From: Acidobacteriota bacterium
GTDB lineage: Bacteria; Acidobacteriota; Aminicenantia; Aminicenantales; Saccharicenantaceae
Assembly (NCBI GenBank): GCA_039683095.1
Contig: JBDKSB010000012.1
Coordinates: forward strand, 865,846 to 929,845
Direction of reading: 5' to 3'
DNA: 64,000 bases
Shown here: positions 1 through 8,310 of the stretch, in pieces
Position numbering within the stretch: the stretch's first letter is position 1
How the letters are laid out: every line of letters starts with the position of its first letter
The notes under the pieces: model-generated
Seen by the model: the letters and a program-made list of their open reading frames with translations, nothing else
The model's database searches: none
What the model was told of the DNA's origin: nothing
Translations under genes and position numbers: made by a program

Positions 1-2044
1 GCTGGTCGGGAAGGAGGGTCAGGGATCGCTGGATGAGGGGCAGCGCTCTTTCCGGCCGGCCCAGGGCCATGTGGCACTCGGCGGCCAGGTTGAGGACGGG
101 GACTTCGGTGGCCTCGGCCATGAGCTTGTCGAGGATGGCCAGGGCGGCGTTCCAGTCCTTCAGGCCGGCCTGGTCGAGGGCCATGACCTTGGCCGCCTCG
201 CGGTCGCCCGTGCGCTCCCGGACGGCCGTCGCCTCGGTCAGCGATTCGCCGTAGAGGCCCAGGCCGTAGAGGGACTTGGCCAGGAGCAGGCGCGAATCGG
301 CGTCGTCCCGGATCTGGAGGGCCCGCCGGAGGATGTCCCGGGACCGGGCGTAGTCGCCCTTCAGAAAATACTGGGAGCCCAGGACCTTGAGGTGCTCGAG
401 GCCCGGGAAGGGACCGTGCAGACGGGCGTAGGGCCAGGGGGCCGCGTTCAGGGGCTGGGCCAGGACGATGAAGTTCTCGCTCTTCGTCAGCAGCCGCCGC
501 CCGTCGGGCGCGACGAGCGACACGTCGGCCCGGAAATAGCCCGGCTTGACGTCCTTCAACGGCGCCTCGCCGGCGACCAGGAGGGCGGCCGGGTCGGCGG
601 GGTCGGGCGCGACCTCGGTCAGCGGGAAGGTCGCGGCGATCTCGTTCCGGTCGAGCGAGAAGAGGTCGAGGACGAACGAAGGCGAAGCGCCCCGGACCAG
701 GCCGGCGACATTGCGGGCCTGGACGAACGCGCCCAGGTTCGCCGCGGCTGGGAATTCGCGGCGGGCCCCGACGATGTACTGCTGCCCGCCGAAGACGAAG
801 GCCTTGAGGTTCTTCTTCTGCGCCTCGGGGACGGCGCCGCGGCCGTAGAAGAGGAGCGGCGCCGTCAGGCCGGCCTGCCCGGCGTCGCCGGCGGGGACGT
901 CGACCGGGGTCTCGAAGGAGGTGAAATCCCGGGTCGTCTTGTTCTTCAGCAGGAACAGGGCCCGGTATTCGCCGGGGGCGACGGCCAGGAGGTCCTGGAA
1001 CGCGAAGCGCTGGCGCTGGTGCGCTTCGTACTGGGCCGCGTCGAGCCGGAGCGGGATCTCCTCTGTCCTCTCGAAGACGGTCCGCCCCCGGCCGTCCTCA
1101 AGCCGCAGGATGAGCTCGTAGCTGGCGTAGATGGACGGGCCCTGAGAGCTGAAGTTCATCTTGTCCGGCTCGATCGACCAGTGCAGGAACGGCTGGCCGC
1201 CCTCCCGGAAGACCCGGACGTCGAAGGCGCTCGGGATGAAGCGGTCGGAGTAATCGGTCTCGACGTAATCCTTGAACGCCAGGTAGGAGCGGGCGTAGCT
1301 GTCCGGATATTTTTTCTCCGGGAGGTTGCGGATGGCGGCGATGATGGCGTCGGACGAAAGCGACGAGAGGCCGGCCGGCGTCTCGCCCGGCACGTAGCTC
1401 TGGGAGGCCCGGGCCAGCTCGCCGTTGATGTCCTTGATCGCGGCCAGGGCGGTGCGCCGGTTCAGGGCGACGCCGTTGCCGAGCGCCGGGACGGTCAGCT
1501 TTTCCGGCCCGTCAACGCTCGGGGAATACAGCCGGAAATCGCCGATGCCCTCGGGACGGTAGAAGATGAGGTAGAAGTAGCTCGGCAGCCCGTACTGCTC
1601 TTCGCCCTGGTAGAACCACAGCTCGAGCGGCCAGAGCTGGGATTGGGTCTCGAACGAGGTCCGCTCGCGCGGCTTGCCCAGCAGGACGTAGAAGAAGCCC
1701 CGGTCGGTCTGGCTGCCGCGCTTGGGCGAGGTCCGGCCGAAGTTCTGGTCGGCATAGCGGATCCGCCCCTCGTATTCCTTCCGGAACTCGTTCTCCTCGG
1801 TATCGGGCAGGGGGTCGCGCGATTTCCAGAAGAAGCGGACGAACTTGGCCCGGTCGTCGTTGGTCTGGAGCCTGGTGAAGACGGCCCGCTCGGCCCTGGT
1901 GATGATCGGAGAGACGTCCTCGAGCCAAGCGGCCAGTTCGGGCGTCATCTTCTCCGCGGCGGCCTGAGGCCCGCCGGCCAGGACGCTTCCCGCCGCCAGG
2001 AGGGCCGCCAGGGCCAGGCCGAGCCGGATCTTTTGGGTCTTCAA
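1..2044 (-). CDS. GWxTD-domain secreted protein with C-terminal TPR-like repeats (3' end cut by window)
   Basis: The minus strand reads a secreted protein starting at a TTG (2044-2042) followed by AAG, with an AAGGGA ribosome-binding site just upstream. Residues 1-23 look like a signal peptide ending in GSVLAGG. A GWxTD-type domain follows: FFWKSRDPLPDTEENEF, then GSQTDRGFFYVLLGKP, which is the signature motif with the Trp replaced, then LWFYQGEEQYGLPSYFYLIF. A beta-rich middle and TPR-like helices (about residue 560 onward) follow, and the gene runs off the left edge. It has the same architecture as the protein at 11602-13668. GWxTD proteins are abundant in Acidobacteriota and Bacteroidota; their function is unknown. 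The long plus-strand frame opposite has no family features. Confidence 0.8.
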   Translation of the reverse strand, partial: MKTQKIRLGLALAALLAAGSVLAGGPQAAAEKMTPELAAWLEDVSPIITRAERAVFTRLQTNDDRAKFVRFFWKSRDPLPDTEENEFRKEYEGRIRYADQNFGRTSPKRGSQTDRGFFYVLLGKPRERTSFETQSQLWPLELWFYQGEEQYGLPSYFYLIFYRPEGIGDFRLYSPSVDGPEKLTVPALGNGVALNRRTALAAIKDINGELARASQSYVPGETPAGLSSLSSDAIIAAIRNLPEKKYPDSYARSYLAFKDYVETDYSDRFIPSAFDVRVFREGGQPFLHWSIEPDKMNFSSQGPSIYASYELILRLEDGRGRTVFERTEEIPLRLDAAQYEAHQRQRFAFQDLLAVAPGEYRALFLLKNKTTRDFTSFETPVDVPAGDAGQAGLTAPLLFYGRGAVPEAQKKNLKAFVFGGQQYIVGARREFPAAANLGAFVQARNVAGLVRGASPSFVLDLFSLDRNEIAATFPLTEVAPDPADPAALLVAGEAPLKDVKPGYFRADVSLVAPDGRRLLTKSENFIVLAQPLNAAPWPYARLHGPFPGLEHLKVLGSQYFLKGDYARSRDILRRALQIRDDADSRLLLAKSLYGLGLYGESLTEATAVRERTGDREAAKVMALDQAGLKDWNAALAILDKLMAEATEVPVLNLAAECHMALGRPERALPLIQRSLTLLPDQ

Positions 2045-2371
2045 AAGGCGCTTCCCTTTTTTGAGGAACTACGATAGCACACGGTCCGGACGTTGACAAA
2101 TGCCAGTTCGGCGCGGCGGGGGAGAAATGGCCCTTGCCAAAGCGCCCCGGGATGTCTATGATAGTTACGAAGAGGGTCGGGTTTCTTTCGGAAGGGCAGT
2201 CTTTTTCGCGTCCGGGAGCCGTCGTTCCCGTCGGCCTGAGCTCGAAGGAGCGGCCTGCCCCGCCGCACGGCCGGAACGCGGCCGGAAGGGAGGTGCTTCG
2301 AAGGAACGCCCAGATCCCATCGCCCCCTCGACCGAAGGCAAAATCCCGAGAACGATGAAAGGAGGTATCCC
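2045..2371. other. Intergenic region with leader of the first receptor gene
   Basis: This 327-base gap holds the candidate promoter at 2134-2162 and a long (about 200 base) leader ending in a strong AAAGGAGGT ribosome-binding site at 2358-2366. A short frame ATGAAAGGAGGT... at 2355 encodes only six residues and stops at the receptor start; I do not call it a gene. I see no riboswitch that I recognise. Confidence 0.5.
2134..2162 (+). promoter_or_regulatory. Sigma-70-type promoter for first receptor gene
   Basis: TTGCCA (2134-2139), a 17-base spacer and TATGAT (2157-2162); each box is 5 of 6 from consensus. Transcription would start near 2169, leaving a leader of about 200 bases before the TTG start at 2372. 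Confidence 0.5.
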
Positions 2372-5155
2372 TTGAAGAGATCATTGTTCGTCCTGACGAT
2401 TTGCCTTCTCCTCGTCCCCCTGTCCTTCTCCCAGTCCCGGGAGACCGGCGCCATCCGGGGCGTCGTGACCGACGACCAGGGCGACCCGATGCCCGGCGTC
2501 AGCGTGACGCTTTCGAGCCCGAGCCTCATGGGCCTGCGGACCTTCATCACCGACGCCAGGGGCGAGTACCGCTTCCCGGCCCTGCCGCCCGGCGAATACA
2601 AGGTCCAGTTCGAGCTCCAGGGCTTCAACCCGATCGTCCGCGAGTCCATCCGGCTCACGACCACGACCACGCTGACGGTGGACGTTCAGATGAAGGCCGC
2701 GGCGGTCGCCGAGGAGGTCACGGTCGTGGCCAAGGTCCCGACCGTGGACGTCAAGTCCACGGAAACGGCCTCGGTCACCCTGTCCGACGAGATCCTGCGC
2801 AACGTCCCCAACAACCAGTTCACCGCGGAGATCGTCAACATGGCCCCCGGCGTCACCAACAACGTCGCCTACGGCGGGTCGGAGAACACCGGCATCGCCT
2901 ACTCCATGGACGGCGTCAACGTCGCCGACCCCGAGGCCGGCTCGGCCTGGGTCTTCTCGGACTACAACATCATCGAGGAGGCCAAGGTCATGGGCATCGG
3001 CCTGCCGGCCGAATACGGGAATTTCACCGGGGTCATCTTCAACCTGGTGACCAAGTCCGGCGGCAACTCCTTGTCCGGCCATTTCGAATTCGACTTCCAG
3101 GGCTACCAGGCGGACTCGAGCTTCTGGCAGGCCAATAACAACCAGGCCTACCTCGCCGACTTCCCCGGTCTGACCTCGCCGAGCTCGAAGCTCCTGGACG
3201 TCAACGCCCACGTCGGCGGGCCGATCGTCAAGGACAAGCTCTGGTTCTACATCGGCGGCCAGTTCTACCGGACCATGGAACGGCCGGCCGGCTTCCCCGA
3301 CGACGTCGACTACAAGCAGCCGCGGCTTTTCGTCAAGCTGAGCGCGCAGCCGTCGCCGTCGCTGAACGTGAGCCTGGCCTTCCAGAGGACCAAGTATCAG
3401 GGCACGAACCGCGACGCCGCCGACTGGGTCCTGCCCGAGGCCACCGTCACCCAGGATTCCCCGGACTGGCTCATCGGCCTGACCCTGACCAAGATCCTCA
3501 GCGCCAGGACCTTCTTCGACCTCAAGACCAACTACTTCGAGGGCCGCTATTACCTCGATCCCACGCCGGGCACCACGGCCGTTTCCCATTATTCCCTCAA
3601 CGACGACCGGCTGTCGGGCAGCTCCGGCTACTATTACTGGGCGGACCGGGCCCGCTTCGGCACCAACGCCAGCCTGACGCATTACGTGGAGGACTTCCTG
3701 GCCGGGTCCCACGAGTTCAAGTTCGGCGCCGAGTTCGAGCGCTCCATGGCCCGGAGCCGCTACGGCTATACCGGCAGCGGCGGCGAGCTGGGGGACAACG
3801 TCAAGTACACCGACTACGTCGGCTACGCCTACAACCTCTCCGGCCAGCTAGCCTACTTCACCGGCCCCTATCTGGCCTATCAGTACGCCGGCTACGACGT
3901 GAACACGCGCTACACCCGGCTGGAGGTCTTCGCCCAGGATTCCTGGCAGGTCACGAAGCGGCTGAACATCAGCCTCGGCCTTCGCTTCAGCCAGAACTGG
4001 GGCGACGTCAAGGGCGTTTCCGGCGTCGTCTACAACACCCACCGCCTGGCGCCGCGCCTGGGGTTCACCTTCGACGTTCTGGGCGACAAGACCACCATCC
4101 TCAAGGCCCACTACGGCCAGTTCACCGAGGCCATGCTGACGTCCTACCACGACCGGATGAACCCCGTCGCCAACTTCAGCCACAAGATCGGCTACATGTA
4201 CGATCCCCTGACCGCGTCCTGGGACCTCTGGTACGACATCCCGCACGATCCCTACACCATGGACCCGGACATCAAGCATCCGTACATGACCCAGTTCACG
4301 GTCGGGATCGAGCGCGAGCTGTTCAAGAACACCTCCCTGGGCGTGACCTACATCAACCGGAGGTGGAACAACCTCATCGGCAAGTACGACACCCTGGGCG
4401 TCTACGAGCCCGCAACGGTCCATTCCGACGAGCTCGGCCGAGATTTCACCGTCTACCAGCGGACCCTCGACACCCTCGACACCTACTCCTACATCATCAC
4501 CAACCTGAAGCAGAGCCCCGACCTGCCCTACATCCTGGCGGACCCCTACCGCAAGTACGAGGGCATCGAGGTCCTGTTCAACAAGCGCTTCTCCAACCGC
4601 TGGCAGCTGCTGGCGTCCTACGTCTACGGCCGGGCCACCGGGACGGTGGACAACTCCTTCGGCGAGGATGTCGGCGCCGCCTGGGCCGCCACCAAGAGCG
4701 ACCCGAACATCTGGATCAACGCCGAGGGCCATCTGACCAACGATCCGACCCACATGATCAAGATCCAGGGCACCTACATCCTGCCGCTCGACATCAGCCT
4801 GACCGGCTACTTCTGGGGCATCACCGGCAGCTCCTGGACGACGCGCATACTGACCGACTGGTTCAACCAGGGGCAGATCACGTTCTTCACCGAGGAGCGG
4901 GGCGACCATCACTATCCCATGCAGAAGATCCTCAACCTGCGCCTGGAGAAGGTCTTCACCCTGGCCCGGAAGTACCGCCTCGGCCTGATGTTCGACGTCT
5001 TCAACGTGTTCAACGACGACACCATCATGTCCTGGGGCACCCGGATCGGCTACGACTGGTTCACCGACGGCACGTATCCCTCGACCGACGGGCACCGGCT
5101 GCGCAGCATCAGCACGCCGAGGAACGCCCGCCTCGGCATCCGGTTCATGTTCTAG
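2372..5155 (+). CDS. TonB-dependent receptor-like outer-membrane protein with carboxypeptidase-regulatory domain (Oar-like)
   Basis: 927 residues. TTG start chosen because AAAGGAGGT sits 5 bases upstream and the signal peptide begins there (KRSLFVLTICLLLVPLSFSQ). Residues about 22-110 form a carboxypeptidase-regulatory-like Ig fold (TGAIRGVVTDDQGDPMPGV, then RTFITDARGEYRFPALPPGEY). A plug-like region follows (TETASVTLSDEILRNVPN) and then a long aromatic-rich barrel ending ARLGIRFMF, with a terminal aromatic residue typical of outer-membrane barrels. No TonB box is obvious. Such proteins probably import large or polymeric substrates or act in surface adhesion. The next gene is a close tandem paralog. 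Substrate unknown. Confidence 0.88.
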   Translation: MKRSLFVLTICLLLVPLSFSQSRETGAIRGVVTDDQGDPMPGVSVTLSSPSLMGLRTFITDARGEYRFPALPPGEYKVQFELQGFNPIVRESIRLTTTTTLTVDVQMKAAAVAEEVTVVAKVPTVDVKSTETASVTLSDEILRNVPNNQFTAEIVNMAPGVTNNVAYGGSENTGIAYSMDGVNVADPEAGSAWVFSDYNIIEEAKVMGIGLPAEYGNFTGVIFNLVTKSGGNSLSGHFEFDFQGYQADSSFWQANNNQAYLADFPGLTSPSSKLLDVNAHVGGPIVKDKLWFYIGGQFYRTMERPAGFPDDVDYKQPRLFVKLSAQPSPSLNVSLAFQRTKYQGTNRDAADWVLPEATVTQDSPDWLIGLTLTKILSARTFFDLKTNYFEGRYYLDPTPGTTAVSHYSLNDDRLSGSSGYYYWADRARFGTNASLTHYVEDFLAGSHEFKFGAEFERSMARSRYGYTGSGGELGDNVKYTDYVGYAYNLSGQLAYFTGPYLAYQYAGYDVNTRYTRLEVFAQDSWQVTKRLNISLGLRFSQNWGDVKGVSGVVYNTHRLAPRLGFTFDVLGDKTTILKAHYGQFTEAMLTSYHDRMNPVANFSHKIGYMYDPLTASWDLWYDIPHDPYTMDPDIKHPYMTQFTVGIERELFKNTSLGVTYINRRWNNLIGKYDTLGVYEPATVHSDELGRDFTVYQRTLDTLDTYSYIITNLKQSPDLPYILADPYRKYEGIEVLFNKRFSNRWQLLASYVYGRATGTVDNSFGEDVGAAWAATKSDPNIWINAEGHLTNDPTHMIKIQGTYILPLDISLTGYFWGITGSSWTTRILTDWFNQGQITFFTEERGDHHYPMQKILNLRLEKVFTLARKYRLGLMFDVFNVFNDDTIMSWGTRIGYDWFTDGTYPSTDGHRLRSISTPRNARLGIRFMF

Positions 5156-5177
5156 CTCCCCGCCGCGCGCCTGCGCC

Positions 5178-5212
5178 AGCCCCGGAAGGCCGCCCTTCCG
5201 GGGCTCTTTTTT
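5178..5212 (+). terminator. Rho-independent terminator of first receptor gene
   Basis: A perfect 12-bp stem (5178-5189 with 5194-5205; AGCCCCGGAAGG and its complement) with a 4-base loop, followed by CTTTTTT. The stem is identical to that after the second receptor gene. Confidence 0.92.
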
Positions 5213-5231
5213 ATTAAGAAACCCCTTGCAG

Positions 5232-5268
5232 TTATCCTAATTCTTGGATAATATCCATTATGTTGGAT
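5232..5268 (+). promoter_or_regulatory. Two adjacent dyads, candidate activator sites upstream of a sigma-54 promoter
   Basis: TTATCC-N8-GGATAA (5232-5251) and ATCCA-N6-TGGAT (5253-5268), with centres about 19 bp apart, sit in an A+T-rich patch roughly 100-120 bases before the predicted start of transcription of the second receptor. That position and paired layout fit an enhancer for an NtrC-type activator. The protein that binds is not identifiable here. Confidence 0.45.
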
Positions 5269-5332
5269 TAGTAAGTAACCATTTATTAGTCTATTTCGTC
5301 TATTCTAGCGCCGGATAGGTGAAAGGGCCGAC

Positions 5333-5348
5333 TGGCATGGAATTTGCT
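5333..5348 (+). promoter_or_regulatory. Sigma-54 (-24/-12) promoter for second receptor gene
   Basis: TGGCATGGAATTTGCT matches the RpoN consensus TGGCACGNNNNTTGCW at all fixed positions but one, with the correct GG-to-GC spacing. Transcription would start near 5360, giving a leader of about 87 bases to the TTG at 5447. Confidence 0.65.
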
Positions 5349-5446
5349 TGCTCTCACGTTCATGAGTGATCGCAAGGAAAGCGCTGCGCCCCGTCGTCTC
5401 CGTAGCTCATCGGCAATGCCCCCTAGGAATTCATAAGGAGGAATTT

Positions 5447-8197
5447 TTGAAGAACAAACTGATCGCCATCTTCGCCCTGACCCTCCTTCTCGCTCCCGTC
5501 GCCTTCTCCCAATCCCGGGAGACGGGCGCCATCCGCGGCGTCGTGTCCGAAGAATCGGGCGCCCCGCTGCCCGGCGTCAACGTGACGCTCTCGGGCGGCA
5601 ACCTCATGGGCACCCGGACCTACGTGACCGACGCCAACGGCGAGTACCGCTTCCCCGCCCTGCCGCCCGGCGAATACCAGGTCAAGGCCGAGCTCCAGGG
5701 ATTCGGGACGGTCATCCGCGAGAAGATCCGTCTGACGACGACGTCCACCCTGGCCGTCGACATCCAGCTGAAGCCGTCGGCCTTGGCCGAAGAGGTCACG
5801 GTCATCGGCCAGTCGCCGACGGTCGACGTCAAGTCGACGGAGACCGCGTCCGTCACGCTGTCGAACGAGATCCTGCGGAACATCCCCTACAGCCAGTTCA
5901 CCTCGGACATCGTCAACATGGCCCCCGGCGTCAACAATGACAGCGCCTACGGCGCCTCGTCCGGGACGGGCGTCGCCTACACGATGGACGGCGTCGGCGT
6001 CGGCGACCCCGACGCCGGCTCGGCCTGGGTCTTCCTCGATCACAACATCGTCGAGGAAGCCAAGGTCATGGGCGTCGGCCTGCCGGCCGAGTACGGCAAC
6101 TTCACCGGCGTCATCTTCAACCTGGTGACCAAGTCCGGCGGCAACGACTTCGCCGGGCACGTCGAGTTCAACCGCCAGATGTCGGGGTCCAAGTTCTGGC
6201 AGGCCAACAACAACGCCGCCTACCTCGGGGACTTCCCCGGCCTGACCGCGCCGAGCTCGAACCTCTTCGACATCAACGTCCATCTCGGCGGACCGATCGT
6301 CAAGGACAAGCTCTGGTTCTACGTCGGCGGCCAGTACTACCGGACCAAGGACCGCCCGACCGGGTTCCCCGAGGACGTCGACTACAAGCAGCCCCGCGGT
6401 TTCATCAAGCTGACGAGCCAGATCACCCCCTCCCTGAACATCAACGTCTCCCTCGAGATGGACAACTACAAGGGCGTCAACCGCGACTCCGCCTCGAATG
6501 TCGACGCCGACGCCACGGTCAGCCAGGAATCGCCCGAGAAGGTCGGCAACTTCAGCCTGACCCAGATCTTCAGCCCGACGACCTTCTTCGACCTCAAGGG
6601 CGCCTTCTTCCACGGCTATTACTACCTCGAGCCGGAAACGGGCCGCGACACCTACATGCACTTCGACTATGCCGACAACCGGCGCCATGACAGCGCCGGC
6701 TACTACTACCTCGCCGACCGGTCGCGCTACCAGGCCAACGCCAGCCTGACCCACTACGTCGAGGATTTCATCGCCGGCTCGCACGATTTCAAGTTCGGCG
6801 CCGAGATCGAGCGCTCCTTCGTCCGCAGCCGCTACGGCTATACCGGCACCGGCGGCGCCCTCGGCAACGCCGTCGAGTACTACGACTACACGGACTACGT
6901 ATACGCCGGCGTCTCCAACTACCTCGCCTACCAGTACGGCGGCTACGACAACAACACTCGCTACACCCGCCTCGAGGGCTTCGTCCAGGATTCCTGGCAG
7001 GTCACCAAAAGGCTCAACATCAGCCTGGGCCTCCGCCTGAGCCAGTATTGGGGCCAGGTCAAGAACGTCAGCGGCAACGTCTACACGGCCAGCCGCATCT
7101 CGCCGCGCCTCGGCTTCACCTTCGACGTGCTCGGCGACAAGACCACCATCTTCAAGGCCCATTACGGCCAGTTCGCCGAGGCCATGAACGCCAGCTACCA
7201 CGACCACATGAACCCCGCCTCGGCCTACCAGGACAAGGTCAGCTATTACTGGGACTATATTGATGCGAGCTGGGTAGAGTTCGAGCGCGTCGTCCACGAG
7301 AACCTCTACTCCATGGATCCGGACATCAAGCACCCGTACATGGAGCAGATCACGTTCGGCCTCGAGCGCGAGCTGTTCAAGGACGCGTCCCTGAGCGTCA
7401 CCTACATCCATCGCAACTGGAAGAACACGATCGGTCCGGTCGACCGCGCCGCCGACTATACGGAGTACGCGGTCACGGTCCCGGGCTACGGCAACTACAC
7501 GATCTACCAGCGGACCGCCGAGACTGTCAGCACCTTCAACTACCTGATCACGAATTACAAGGCCGGCGACAACTGGATCCTGGCCGATCCGTACCGCAAG
7601 TACGACGGCCTCGAGATCCTCTTCAACAAGCGCTTTTCCAACCGCTGGCAGCTGGTCGCCTCCTACGTCCTGTCGAAGACCCACGGCACGATCGACAACG
7701 GCCAGGCCGACGACATCAACTACGGCGGCGGCACCAATGATCCGAACTTCTACATCAACGCCGACGGCCACGCGACCTACGACCCGACGCACATGATCAA
7801 GGTCCAGGCTTCGTACCTCATCCCGGTCATCGACCTGAGCGTCAACGCCTACTTCCGCGGCATCACCGGGAACGCCTGGACGGCCCGCTACCGCACCGCG
7901 CGCCTGAACCAGGGCCGGGTCACCTTCTTCCTCGAGCCGCGCGGCAGCGAGCACTATCCCATGGACACGGAATTGGACATCCGGCTCGAGAAGATCTTCA
8001 CCATCGCCAAGAAGTACCGCCTTGGCGTGCTGTTCGACGTCTTCAACGTCTTCAACGCCGACGCGGTCACGTCCTGGGGGACGCGCGTCGATTACGACTG
8101 GTACACCGACGGCACGTATCCCTCGACGAGCGGGCACGAGCTCTACGGCATCGTCAATCCCCGCCAGGCCCGCATCGGCGTCCGTCTCATCTTCTAA
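5447..8197 (+). CDS. TonB-dependent receptor-like outer-membrane protein, tandem paralog of the previous gene
   Basis: 916 residues. The frame is open further upstream, but I place the start at TTG 5447 because AAGGAGG (5435-5441) precedes it by 5 bases, exactly as in the first receptor, and the signal peptide begins there (KNKLIAIFALTLLLAPVAFS). Same order: signal peptide, carboxypeptidase-regulatory domain (TGAIRGVVSEESGAPLPGV), plug-like segment (TETASVTLSNEILRNIPY), long barrel ending ARIGVRLIF. It is collinear with its neighbour throughout and diverges mostly in loops, so a tandem duplication is likely. It differs in regulation: a sigma-54 promoter and paired dyads lie upstream. Substrate unknown. 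Confidence 0.88.
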   Translation: MKNKLIAIFALTLLLAPVAFSQSRETGAIRGVVSEESGAPLPGVNVTLSGGNLMGTRTYVTDANGEYRFPALPPGEYQVKAELQGFGTVIREKIRLTTTSTLAVDIQLKPSALAEEVTVIGQSPTVDVKSTETASVTLSNEILRNIPYSQFTSDIVNMAPGVNNDSAYGASSGTGVAYTMDGVGVGDPDAGSAWVFLDHNIVEEAKVMGVGLPAEYGNFTGVIFNLVTKSGGNDFAGHVEFNRQMSGSKFWQANNNAAYLGDFPGLTAPSSNLFDINVHLGGPIVKDKLWFYVGGQYYRTKDRPTGFPEDVDYKQPRGFIKLTSQITPSLNINVSLEMDNYKGVNRDSASNVDADATVSQESPEKVGNFSLTQIFSPTTFFDLKGAFFHGYYYLEPETGRDTYMHFDYADNRRHDSAGYYYLADRSRYQANASLTHYVEDFIAGSHDFKFGAEIERSFVRSRYGYTGTGGALGNAVEYYDYTDYVYAGVSNYLAYQYGGYDNNTRYTRLEGFVQDSWQVTKRLNISLGLRLSQYWGQVKNVSGNVYTASRISPRLGFTFDVLGDKTTIFKAHYGQFAEAMNASYHDHMNPASAYQDKVSYYWDYIDASWVEFERVVHENLYSMDPDIKHPYMEQITFGLERELFKDASLSVTYIHRNWKNTIGPVDRAADYTEYAVTVPGYGNYTIYQRTAETVSTFNYLITNYKAGDNWILADPYRKYDGLEILFNKRFSNRWQLVASYVLSKTHGTIDNGQADDINYGGGTNDPNFYINADGHATYDPTHMIKVQASYLIPVIDLSVNAYFRGITGNAWTARYRTARLNQGRVTFFLEPRGSEHYPMDTELDIRLEKIFTIAKKYRLGVLFDVFNVFNADAVTSWGTRVDYDWYTDGTYPSTSGHELYGIVNPRQARIGVRLIF

Positions 8198-8222
8198 GGC
8201 TCCATCTCTCCGCGCACGCCCG

Positions 8223-8258
8223 AGCCCCGGAAGGCCTTCCTTCCGGGGCTCTTTTTTT
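8223..8258 (+). terminator. Rho-independent terminator of second receptor gene
   Basis: A 12-bp stem (8223-8234 with 8239-8250) and CCTT loop followed by C and eight T. The stem sequence is the same as at 5178-5205. Confidence 0.92.
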
Positions 8259-8293
8259 TCGGGCCGCCGCCGTTACCGGCGGCCGGCCTTTTT

Positions 8294-8302
8294 TGGTAAG
8301 AT
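8294..8302 (+). promoter_or_regulatory. Extended -10 promoter, near-leaderless, for sulfatase-TPR gene
   Basis: TGGTAAGAT is an extended -10 (TGN plus TAAGAT) ending 8 bases before the ATG at 8311. No clear -35 and no ribosome-binding site are present, so the mRNA may be leaderless or nearly so. Confidence 0.4.
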
Positions 8303-8310
8303 AGACGGCG

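Noticed and set aside
71..2077. 668-codon plus-strand open frame at the left end
   Set aside because: It is antisense to the GWxTD gene, is rich in Gly/Arg/Glu/Leu without any motif, and is the usual long shadow frame of G+C-rich DNA.
2104..2140. Possible sigma-54 site ahead of the first receptor gene
   Set aside because: TGGC and TTGC elements are present but the GG-to-GC spacing is wrong; the TTGCCA-N17-TATGAT promoter fits better.
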